From contig JAHQWP010000221.1 of the NCBI GenBank assembly GCA_029856235.1, positions 1 to 64,000 of the forward strand: a DNA stretch of 64,000 nt, read 5' to 3'. Under the pieces are notes generated by a model that made no database searches, was not told where the DNA came from, and saw nothing but the letters and a program-made list of their open reading frames with translations. The first letter of the stretch is position 1. Every line of letters begins with the position of its first letter. This document shows, one piece after another, positions 34,402 to 42,193 of the stretch. The position numbers and the translations under genes were made by a program. This stretch comes from Promethearchaeia archaeon (GTDB lineage Archaea; Asgardarchaeota; Lokiarchaeia; Sigyniarchaeales; SOKP01).

Positions 34402-35775
34402 TTATTTTTTTACTTTATCCAAGCGTGCTTGATGGAGTTCTTTTAATTTTTCTTGTTGATCAGTGAATTTCGTTAAATTTAGAGGATATAATTTAAAAGT
34501 AATTAAAGCAATTAATAGACCTATTGCTGGAACTATAGACATTGAAAATCGCAATCCAACTAAAGCTTCAGGAGTTTGAGTTTCTAAATTGGGATTAAAT
34601 CCGCTAATTAATTGCACAATTATTAAAGCAACAGCAGATAATATCATGGATAGCCTAGCTATAAAGGCGCCAATTCCTCCATATGTAGCTTCTCGTCTTT
34701 TTCCCGTTTTAATTTCGTCATAATCTATAGCGGCAGAAATCACGGGCTCAGTCATTAAAACGCCAGAAATTCCAACTCCTGGAAGTAATCCAATAACAGT
34801 AAGGCTAACAAAGTCTTCTGCTAAAAAGAGGGGCACCATTCCAACGCAAAAGATGATCATAGACAAGGTTAATCCAAATTTGGGTCCCTTTTTTGAATAA
34901 ATTTTCCACCATAAAGGCACTGCACAAATTATTCCTAGCGCAACTCCAATCATAGCAAAACCCTCCATTCCTTCTTCTATGTGAAGAATAAATTTAGCGT
35001 AAAGAGGAAGGATCATCATGGTAAAGCCAAAACAAAAATCGATTAAGGCATAGGTTATTGAGCCGATTACAAAAGGTTTATTTGAAACAGACTCTATAAA
35101 TGCCTTAAGTATTGGTAGAGGTTCATCAATCTGAAACTCTTCTCTTTCTTTGGTGCCAAGAAGAGAAAGATACATTGTTATTGGGATCGTTATCCCCAAA
35201 ATCAACCCTGCTATTGCCCAACTACCTAATGCAGCAGCTATCATAGTAGGGATCATAATGCCAATCATTGAGGATAAAAATGCTATGGAGTCTTTTATAG
35301 CTACCACTGAAGCTCGTTCGTTCTCATCTTCGTACATTTCGGTATATAAGGCACTCCAAGCGGTCATATTTATTGTAAATCCCGTATCAAAAATAAATAG
35401 CATTATCAATCCGTAAAGAAAAACTAATCCCTTTTCGTCAAATGGAATCCACCATAATCCTATAAAGCCTAATGTCATGGGAATTGTGCCGTAGATGATC
35501 CATGGCACACGACGTCCTTTTTTTGGTTTTAATTTATCCATGTAATAGCCAATTAGAGGGTCGTTTATCGCGTTCCAAGCACCATAGATCATAAAAAGAA
35601 TTCCAAATTCAATAAGCGAAAGTCTTCCTTTCATAGGAAGCGTATAAAACGCTAATAACCAAGATCCAACCATGTTATAAGGTAGTGCTGATGGTATTGC
35701 ACCCAATGAATACAAAAAATGCCCTAATCGAGAATGTACTTTTTTCTCTTCAAGTTTTTTAATAGATTTCGTCAT
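34402..35775 (-). CDS. GPH-family sugar:cation symporter (copy 3)
   Basis: A 457-residue membrane protein of about 12 segments with the GPH signature 'NDPLIGYYMDKLKPKKGRR' plus 'VPWI'. The track start at 35865 adds 30 polar residues from a TTG. The ATG at 35775 ('MTKSIKKLEEKK') fits the family better, although no ribosome site is evident at either. Its 5' end faces UROD copy 4. It is the third of three GPH genes that each abut a UROD-family gene. It shares 'EMYEDENERASVVAIKDS', the loop equivalent to 'DKFRTEAERRKGAG' in copy 2. Confidence 0.82.
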   Translation of the reverse strand: MTKSIKKLEEKKVHSRLGHFLYSLGAIPSALPYNMVGSWLLAFYTLPMKGRLSLIEFGILFMIYGAWNAINDPLIGYYMDKLKPKKGRRVPWIIYGTIPMTLGFIGLWWIPFDEKGLVFLYGLIMLFIFDTGFTINMTAWSALYTEMYEDENERASVVAIKDSIAFLSSMIGIMIPTMIAAALGSWAIAGLILGITIPITMYLSLLGTKEREEFQIDEPLPILKAFIESVSNKPFVIGSITYALIDFCFGFTMMILPLYAKFILHIEEGMEGFAMIGVALGIICAVPLWWKIYSKKGPKFGLTLSMIIFCVGMVPLFLAEDFVSLTVIGLLPGVGISGVLMTEPVISAAIDYDEIKTGKRREATYGGIGAFIARLSMILSAVALIIVQLISGFNPNLETQTPEALVGLRFSMSIVPAIGLLIALITFKLYPLNLTKFTDQQEKLKELHQARLDKVKK

Positions 35776-35878
35776 TTTATAACTTATTAAATTTAAATTA
35801 TTAAATAATATAGTATACTCTTCATTTTTAATATTTAAAAATTTATTATTATTAGATAATTTCAAGCAATAAGCTTAG

Positions 35879-35896
35879 ATAATTTAATTAAATTAT
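35879..35896. promoter_or_regulatory. 18-bp AT palindrome upstream of UROD copy 4
   Basis: ATAATTTAATTAAATTAT is a perfect palindrome located 22 bases before the ATG of UROD copy 4 and just ahead of its AAAGGTAA ribosome site. It could be an operator overlapping the transcription start, but it contains only A and T, so chance is a serious alternative. Confidence 0.25.
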
Positions 35897-35917
35897 ATTA
35901 AAGGTAATTTACCAGTA

Positions 35918-37081
35918 ATGAATTCTAGAGAAAGAGTAAACGTTACCCTAAATCATAAGGAACCAGATAAAGTACCAATTGATTTGGGAGGTAATCAATC
36001 AAGCATACATATTAAGGCATATAAAAATTTGTTAGCTTATCTTGAAATCGAAGACAGAAACATCCAATATGCTGACTTCGTACAACAAATCGTGCAACCG
36101 TGCGATGGAATCTTAGAGAGATTTGGAATCGATGTAAGATATGTTCAACCGTTGGGTGGGATGGTTAGAGTTCAAGATATGGAACCATTATACGAGGACA
36201 AGTATGTAGGCCTTTATGATCAATTTGATGTATTCTGGGGAGAAAAAGCTGAAAAAGATTTGGAAGATATCTTATATTACGATCCAGTTATTCACCCATT
36301 TGAGGATTTCACAACGGTTAAAGAAGTTAAAGATTATAATTGGCCTGATGGTCGAGATAGAACACCTTTCAAAGGATTAAAAGAGCATGCTAAAAAATTG
36401 CATGACGAGACTGAATTTGCATTATCAACATCTCCTGTAGGTTGCGTTTACGAATATTGTACTTTCTTATTCGGATTCACCAAAACGTTAAGATATTTGA
36501 GAACTAAGCCAGAAGTTATAACCTCAGCCATGGAAGAGCTTTTAAAATACTGGATCGATTATGTTAATACGTTTGTAAACGAAGTAGGAAAATACTTAGA
36601 TGTAATTTGTATTAATGGCGACCTTGCTGAGCAAGCAGGACCTATAATGAGCATTAAACTTTATGAAAGGATGATTAAACCATTAGAACAGAAACTGTCA
36701 GATAAGATACATGAAATTACAGATGCCAAAATTAATTATCATTCTTGCGGTTCAATATCCCAATTTATCCCTCATTTTACCGACATAGGGTACGATGTCG
36801 TTAATCCAGTACAAATTAGCGCTTTTGATATGGAACCTTGTTCTTTAAAAAATAGATTTGGAGACACTATGTCGTTCTGGGGAGGATTGTGTAACTCTCA
36901 GAAGACACTGCCTTTCGGAACTCCTAAACAAATTAGAGAAGAAGTAAAGAGGAATTTTGAGTGTTTAAAACCTGGGGGAGGTTTTGTAGCTTCTAATATT
37001 CATAATATAACTGCTGAAGTACCTCCTCAAAACATTGTAGCTATGTTTGACGCTGCTCTTGAGTTTAGAAATTATGAATGA
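35918..37081 (+). CDS. UROD-family protein, MtaA-like methyltransferase candidate (copy 4)
   Basis: A 387-residue UROD-superfamily protein, more distant from copies 1 and 2 than they are from each other. Its start 'MNSRERVNVTLNHKEPDKVPIDLGGNQ' and 'TSPVGCVYEYCTFLFGF' place it with the MtaA/CmuA-like branch. It has 'YHSCGSISQFIPHF' (HxCG zinc-type motif), 'GDTMSFWGGLCNSQ' with an additional Cys, and 'VASNIHNI' at the late-ligand position. Good AAAGGTAA ribosome site. Divergent from GPH copy 3. The amidohydrolase follows 53 bases downstream on the same strand and may be co-transcribed. Confidence 0.8.
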   Translation: MNSRERVNVTLNHKEPDKVPIDLGGNQSSIHIKAYKNLLAYLEIEDRNIQYADFVQQIVQPCDGILERFGIDVRYVQPLGGMVRVQDMEPLYEDKYVGLYDQFDVFWGEKAEKDLEDILYYDPVIHPFEDFTTVKEVKDYNWPDGRDRTPFKGLKEHAKKLHDETEFALSTSPVGCVYEYCTFLFGFTKTLRYLRTKPEVITSAMEELLKYWIDYVNTFVNEVGKYLDVICINGDLAEQAGPIMSIKLYERMIKPLEQKLSDKIHEITDAKINYHSCGSISQFIPHFTDIGYDVVNPVQISAFDMEPCSLKNRFGDTMSFWGGLCNSQKTLPFGTPKQIREEVKRNFECLKPGGGFVASNIHNITAEVPPQNIVAMFDAALEFRNYE

Positions 37082-37134
37082 AAGAGTTTTAATGATTTAC
37101 ACATTTATATGACATAACTTTAAGGTGATTTATC

Positions 37135-37995
37135 GTACCAAAACATAATTTCAAAATTTTCGATGCCCATCTTCACACCTACGGAATATTCCTTGGAAAA
37201 GATAAAGACCTATTGCAGTACTTAGATACCTTCAATGTCGAGAAGGCAATAATAACAACGATAAATAGATCAGCAAGTTCTAAGATTTACACTAAGGATG
37301 CTGCTAATGTTAAAGATGGAGATACCGAGAAGGATCGGGTCAAACAAGTATTCGAAAATTTAAGAAAACTAATGCCAAAAGGTCAATTAGATCATCAAGA
37401 TGTTATCGATATATCTAAGAGGGATCCAGAAAGATTTTATAAATTTTTTTGGTTTAATCCTAAAATCGAACCTGAACAAGAAGAATTCAACTATAAAATA
37501 TTAGAAAAACACTTTGAAAATGGGTTTTGTGGCGTTAAAGTGCATTCAGGCATTAATTTAGTTAAAATACCAAGAGATATATTAAAGTTAGTTTCATTTA
37601 TGCAGGATTTTAATAAGAAATTTCCGATATTTATTCATTTTACTCCCAAGTTTTCAGCGTTTGGAGGGATAAGCAGTAAAGATATAGCTAATCTAGCAAA
37701 AAACTATCCCGAATTACCAATAATAGTTGGACACGCTGGTTTATCAATGGAATTTGCCATTGACTTTGGACTGACCCTAAAACAATACAAAAATGTATAC
37801 TTTGAAACGTCTTGTTCAATTCCATATGCTTTATTTTCCTTAATTAAAACAATTGGTCATAAAAGGCTTTTATTTGGCTCAGATGCTCCAGTTACTAATC
37901 CAATAAAACTTGAAATTGACAAAATTTTATGTTTGCCCATTACGAATGATCAAAAGCAAGACATTTTCTATAACAATGTTAACAGTTTAATTTGA
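37135..37995 (+). CDS. Amidohydrolase-family metal-dependent hydrolase, non-canonical start
   Basis: A TIM-barrel hydrolase of the amidohydrolase_2 type. The ORF track begins at an internal TTG (37213). The same frame upstream encodes 'FDAHLHTYGIF', which carries the essential HxH metal site, so the true start must be before 37159. Other ligands and catalytic residues are 'VKVHSGI', 'IVGHAGLSME' and 'LFGSDAPVTNP'. The frame opens at 37129. AAGGTGA (37122-37128) is followed six bases later by GTA at 37135, where a GTG would be expected, and no ATG, GTG or TTG is available. Either a rare start codon is used or one base is wrong. Possibly decarboxylates or hydrolyses a product of the UROD/GPH pathway. 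Confidence 0.72.
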   Translation, partial: VPKHNFKIFDAHLHTYGIFLGKDKDLLQYLDTFNVEKAIITTINRSASSKIYTKDAANVKDGDTEKDRVKQVFENLRKLMPKGQLDHQDVIDISKRDPERFYKFFWFNPKIEPEQEEFNYKILEKHFENGFCGVKVHSGINLVKIPRDILKLVSFMQDFNKKFPIFIHFTPKFSAFGGISSKDIANLAKNYPELPIIVGHAGLSMEFAIDFGLTLKQYKNVYFETSCSIPYALFSLIKTIGHKRLLFGSDAPVTNPIKLEIDKILCLPITNDQKQDIFYNNVNSLI

Positions 37996-38214
37996 ATGGA
38001 AATTGAAATATGGCAAGACTTTTGATATTTTCTAAATAATCTTTCAAATCTTTCACTGATAGTTTATAATTATTAATGAATTATTTTTACATTCACTTCA
38101 AATTAATTATCGGAAAATTAATTCGGAATTAAGTCAATTATTTTTGTTTTAATAATATAATATATAAGGGTAATTGTGTAACTTATAACTATAATTAAGT
38201 TAAAAATTAATTGA

Positions 38215-38775
38215 GTGGATAGTGTGAAAAATTTAGGGGATGATAAACACTTCGCAGAAAGTAATAATTATGATATAGTGGAAGTTTCAAAAGTTAACGA
38301 CAAAATTATTAAAAAGCTATTAGATTATCTGAAATACGATATTTCGGATAGTTTTTTCATTTCCTTTGAAAGCCTATTAAAATTAGGAAATAAAGTGCCT
38401 GAAACAACAATTAAAAATATTATTAATGAGCTAGACCAAACTCATAATTTCAAGAAGGAATTATTCCAATTTATTTTAAGCTTTATAAAAGATGGAACCG
38501 TTGAATATCATTTGTTACCTCAAATTTATAGCCCAGATTTTATTGTTAGGGCACGAGCAGTAATGAAAATAAAAGAAAACAATGATGTTCGATATTTAAA
38601 GTTCCTTCTTCCGCTTTTAGACGATCCTGACGATTCTGTAAGGTGGAGCGTGATAAAATTCTTATCTCTACACATCGATAATCCCATTATCCATAATGAA
38701 TTGAAAAAACATCTAAATAAAGAGTTAAATCCCATCATTTCTGAAAATCTGAAAGAAATATTTGAGATAGAATAG
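38215..38775 (+). CDS. HEAT-repeat-like hypothetical protein
   Basis: A 186-residue soluble all-helical protein. The second half shows two HEAT-like units, each with a hydrophobic helix, a 'DPDDSVRWSVIKFL' type turn (Pro/Asp then Arg) and a second helix ('SPDFIVRARAVMKI' is the preceding unit). Such repeats form protein-binding solenoids. The start is a GTG without a clear ribosome site. It stands 157 bases before the small GTPase gene. A role as a GTPase partner or scaffold is inferred from location only. Confidence 0.6.
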   Translation: MDSVKNLGDDKHFAESNNYDIVEVSKVNDKIIKKLLDYLKYDISDSFFISFESLLKLGNKVPETTIKNIINELDQTHNFKKELFQFILSFIKDGTVEYHLLPQIYSPDFIVRARAVMKIKENNDVRYLKFLLPLLDDPDDSVRWSVIKFLSLHIDNPIIHNELKKHLNKELNPIISENLKEIFEIE

Positions 38776-38932
38776 TTTTCTAAAGTTATATAAATAATCT
38801 TCTCCCGAGCTCTTTCAAGAAATTTTTGTACTATTTTCTTTTTGCATTGTTTTTAAATATGTTGAGTTTTATTAATATGGTTAGTTGATGCTAAAACTAA
38901 ACGAAGGGTTATAAAAAAATAGAGTTGGTTGT

Positions 38933-39463
38933 ATGGTTAGTTACGATTATACTTTCAAGATTTTATTGCTCGGTGACGCATCCGTTGGTAAAACTTCTTT
39001 TACAAAACGATACTGCTACAATCTTTTCAATCCTAGCGAAAGATTGACAATTGGGGTTGATTTTCATGTCAAAACCATAAAGTTAAAAGATAAACTCGTG
39101 AAACTTCAATTGTGGGATGTCGGTGGAGAAGAAAGATTTAGATTTTTACTCCCTACATACTGTTTAGGAGCAAATGCAGCATTTTTACTATATGATGTTA
39201 CCCGATCTCAAACATTAGATAATATTAGCGAATGGACAAATATTGTTCACCAGAAGAGCGGAGATATTCCCGTCATGCTTGTTGGAGCTAAAATCGATCT
39301 TGAGGAAGATCAACGCGAAGTTCCTCGAGAGCATGGTATAGATGTTGCAGAAAAGAATAACATGGCATCATTTGGTGAAATTTCAAGTAAAACTGGTCAA
39401 AATGTAAATAAAACATTTGAGGTATTAACCGAACTTACGTTAGAAAAAACTCAAAATAGGTGA
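38933..39463 (+). CDS. Rab/Ras-like small GTPase with altered G3 and G4 motifs
   Basis: A 176-residue small GTPase. It has P-loop 'GDASVGKTS' (14-22), switch I 'LTIGVDFHVKT' (about 38-48, Rab-like), G3 'WDVGGEERF' (61-69), G4 'VGAKIDL' and G5 'SSKTG'. Two key positions differ from Ras/Rab: the catalytic Gln of DTAGQE is Glu (E66), and the Asn of NKxD is Ala. This may slow hydrolysis or change nucleotide affinity. There is no C-terminal cysteine for prenylation, as usual for Asgard homologs. The wHTH gene starts 4 bases after its stop, so they form a pair. Confidence 0.88.
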   Translation: MVSYDYTFKILLLGDASVGKTSFTKRYCYNLFNPSERLTIGVDFHVKTIKLKDKLVKLQLWDVGGEERFRFLLPTYCLGANAAFLLYDVTRSQTLDNISEWTNIVHQKSGDIPVMLVGAKIDLEEDQREVPREHGIDVAEKNNMASFGEISSKTGQNVNKTFEVLTELTLEKTQNR

Positions 39464-39467
39464 TTGA

Positions 39468-40430
39468 ATGTCCGAACGCGAATTTCTAGCTCTCAGCTCT
39501 CTTTTTGATGCAATGGGAATTATCGAAAAAGGAATAGAAAAAATATACCACTATTTATTACAACATAAAAGAATCGATAATTTAAAGGAAGTTAGCGCAC
39601 AATTTGATCTAACTTTAAAGAGAGGCTATAAAATTTGCGCGGTATTAAACGATTTAGGGCTCGTTCAAATCTACGACCGACCAATGAAGATTTTAGCAAA
39701 AAGTCCTCCTATTGCGATTTGGCAGAGAATTATAAATGAACGAATTGAGGCGTTATCACAGCTTTTTCAAGAAAGGAAAGAAAAGGCAGAAAGTGCATTA
39801 GAAGATTTTATACAAAACTATAGTTTTGCTGAACAAGTAACCCAAGAATTCGTTGAATTCATTAATTACGACTTATATAATTTTGACGATAGCTATATTT
39901 CTTTTATGGCAGAAAAGGAATGCAAGATTGCGTTAGGAATTAGATACGAAAACGAATTAAGTTCAGTCATCAAAAAACATGGGATATCAAATTTACCAGC
40001 AAGTATAAATGAAGCTATGAAATCCGGAATGACAAAGATTAAAGAAAATCTATACAATGTCGACATTCAGGTTATCTTTAGTACTGAATTAATTAAGGAA
40101 TTGCTATTAAGCGAGGAATTTAAACTTGTTTCTAATTATCTTGATTCATTTGGTTTAAAATTCAAGAACATTGATGTTAGGGTCACAGACGAGGATTTCA
40201 GCAATTTCAATCTCACTGATAGCGAATTAATTCAACCTAGTTTCGATCCAACAAACAAATTAATTGGAGCTTATATATCTCGAAATGCAAACATATACCA
40301 AATCTTTTATGAGAAATTTAATGAATTATACGAAAAGGGAATACCCTTAGCTCAATTCTTAAAAGAAGAAAAAAATTTTAAAGAAGAACCTTATTCTAAA
40401 ACCCAACTTTTTGGATTATGTTTGCTGTAA
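39468..40430 (+). CDS. Winged-helix protein coupled to the small GTPase
   Basis: A 320-residue soluble protein. Residues about 10-75 look like a TrmB-type winged helix ('AMGIIEKGIEKIYHYLLQ' then 'LTLKRGYKICAVLNDLGLVQI'). A coiled-coil-like charged helix follows at about 88-125. The C-terminal 190 residues are alpha/beta and could form an effector domain. AGGTGAT lies just before its ATG and overlaps the end of the GTPase gene, implying translational coupling. It could be a transcription regulator switched by the GTPase or a signalling adaptor that uses a wHTH for protein contact. No family member is named with confidence. Confidence 0.6.
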   Translation: MSEREFLALSSLFDAMGIIEKGIEKIYHYLLQHKRIDNLKEVSAQFDLTLKRGYKICAVLNDLGLVQIYDRPMKILAKSPPIAIWQRIINERIEALSQLFQERKEKAESALEDFIQNYSFAEQVTQEFVEFINYDLYNFDDSYISFMAEKECKIALGIRYENELSSVIKKHGISNLPASINEAMKSGMTKIKENLYNVDIQVIFSTELIKELLLSEEFKLVSNYLDSFGLKFKNIDVRVTDEDFSNFNLTDSELIQPSFDPTNKLIGAYISRNANIYQIFYEKFNELYEKGIPLAQFLKEEKNFKEEPYSKTQLFGLCLL

Positions 40431-40486
40431 AAAAACTATAAGACAAAATTTGATTAAAAATAAAAAAAAAGGTATAAATTAATTCT

Positions 40487-40915
40487 TTAATTGTATCTTT
40501 TATATGTGAAAATTAACCAGAAAAATCCAGCTACTCCGATTATGAAAGCAATTAAAATTATATAGTTAATCCAATTAGTCCACCACTCAATACCTATCCA
40601 TGATAACATTATTGACAATGTTTGAACAGCCATAGCACTCAATACGACTAAACCCATTCCCATGGCATATTCTTCTTCACGAAACATTCCAATACCGGAA
40701 ACTAAACACCAAAATCCAAGAACAATAGACAATAAACCTGAAGGTCCGAGAATAGTTAGTGCTGCTTGAATTGCAGGATTCGATAAGTCAAAACCTACAC
40801 CAATTCCTGCCCAAGCTAAGATATTGAGTATTCCCATTAAGATAAAGAGTCCGCCGATAATAATCATTAAAATATTTAAAAGTTCATTCGAGTCTTTCTT
40901 TTTTGTTTCACTCAT
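40487..40915 (-). CDS. Four-helix membrane protein of unknown function
   Basis: A 142-residue protein with a short polar N-terminus ('SETKKKDSNE') and four hydrophobic segments at about 13-35, 49-72, 80-102 and 114-136. It resembles small multi-span proteins of the DoxX/DUF-like kind only in topology. No conserved catalytic residue is seen. It is convergent with the wHTH gene and divergent from the HEAT/LRR gene, so it is probably transcribed alone. Confidence 0.6.
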   Translation of the reverse strand: MSETKKKDSNELLNILMIIIGGLFILMGILNILAWAGIGVGFDLSNPAIQAALTILGPSGLLSIVLGFWCLVSGIGMFREEEYAMGMGLVVLSAMAVQTLSIMLSWIGIEWWTNWINYIILIAFIIGVAGFFWLIFTYKRYN

Positions 40916-41116
40916 TTTTTAATTAACCATTTTATTTTTAATTAAGATTAGATGTTGAGTATGAAAATAACTTCCTACCTATATAAATTTAATTTATTGA
41001 TATTATAAACCCGATAATGAGTACTGCTATTCCTAAATAGTTTTTATTAAGTAAAATTATTTAAATTCTAAAGACAAATTAGAGTATATTATATTGCATT
41101 TTAGATCTAAATAAAA

Positions 41117-42103
41117 ATGGAAAAGTTTTTATCACCTGAAACAATATACGCTGGAGTGCAAAGTAAAGAAATTAGTAAAAATTTCGCTGTTGATCAATTA
41201 ATTTCTTTAATTGAAGGAAGTAATAATTCGGAAACGCGATCCCAATCAATTTCCATTTTGAATAAACTAAGAGTTTCCGAATCTAAAATTTTCAAACTTA
41301 TAGAAAATTCACTTTTATCTGACGAGTCTCCAACTGTGAGAGGTTCTGCGGTAACCCTTATTGGGTGCCAATTTTTAAAAGAAGGAATAGATACACTAAC
41401 ATGGGTGGTGCAACATGACAAATCACCACTAGTAATTAAAGCAATTTTTGATCTGAATTTAAGTCTTGCTAATACGCATTCAAAGTCATTAAAGAAAGAG
41501 TTAGACGATTATTTAGAGAAAATTGCTTTAACTCTTGGGATTGTTCATAATGAAGCGAAGTTTATTTTAGATTTAGAAGGAAAATTTGCTTGCACAGAGG
41601 AAAAATACGAACTTGAGTTAGGATCTTACAAGTTATTTACAAAACTCAAAGATCAAAAACTAGGAGAATTTTGGTTGACAATAAAAAAGAAACACATTGA
41701 AGCTTTGAGCTTTAATTTTTTTAATTGGAGATACTTGAAACATAACCCTAGTATGTTTGATTCTATATCTAAAATACAGGATCCCATTGTATACTTAAAT
41801 CTACTAAGAAAATTTCATTTAAGTCATATTATAGATTTTTTAATACCGGAATCAATGTCTCTCCTTAGGAATCTTAAAAAATTAAATCTAAGTAAAAATA
41901 ACATTCGATTTTTACCAAAGTCCATGTTTTTACTTTCTAAACTTAAGTATTTGGATTTGAGTTATAATATGTTGAGTGAAATCCCAGAAGAAATTACGAA
42001 TTTAAAATTTTTGACCACATTAAAAATTCAAAACAATCAAATCAGTAAAATTCCTAGAATTGTTAACGACTATTTAAATAAGCTTAGGAATTATAAGATT
42101 TAG
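41117..42103 (+). CDS. HEAT-like plus leucine-rich-repeat protein
   Basis: A 328-residue soluble protein. The N-terminal 120 residues contain HEAT-like helices ('SDESPTVRGSAVTLIG'). The middle is unassigned, and the last 75 residues carry three leucine-rich repeats ('LKKLNLSKNNIRFLPKSM', 'LKYLDLSYNMLSEIPEEI', 'LTTLKIQNNQISKIPRIV'). LRR and HEAT modules bind proteins. In eukaryotes and Asgard archaea, LRR proteins often sit with small GTPases, and a GTPase gene is 1.7 kb upstream here. No signal peptide, so it should be cytoplasmic. Confidence 0.75.
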   Translation: MEKFLSPETIYAGVQSKEISKNFAVDQLISLIEGSNNSETRSQSISILNKLRVSESKIFKLIENSLLSDESPTVRGSAVTLIGCQFLKEGIDTLTWVVQHDKSPLVIKAIFDLNLSLANTHSKSLKKELDDYLEKIALTLGIVHNEAKFILDLEGKFACTEEKYELELGSYKLFTKLKDQKLGEFWLTIKKKHIEALSFNFFNWRYLKHNPSMFDSISKIQDPIVYLNLLRKFHLSHIIDFLIPESMSLLRNLKKLNLSKNNIRFLPKSMFLLSKLKYLDLSYNMLSEIPEEITNLKFLTTLKIQNNQISKIPRIVNDYLNKLRNYKI

Positions 42104-42193
42104 ACATACTTACAATTCTGTTAAAGTTAATTATTTAAGCAATAAAAATCAAATCTAAAATCAATATAACAATATAAGAAAAAGGTGTAAAAT

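Noticed and set aside
17465-37081. UROD-family genes as heme-pathway uroporphyrinogen decarboxylase
   Set aside because: Multiple paralogs, HxCG motifs and lack of neighbouring heme genes make the MtaA-like branch more likely.
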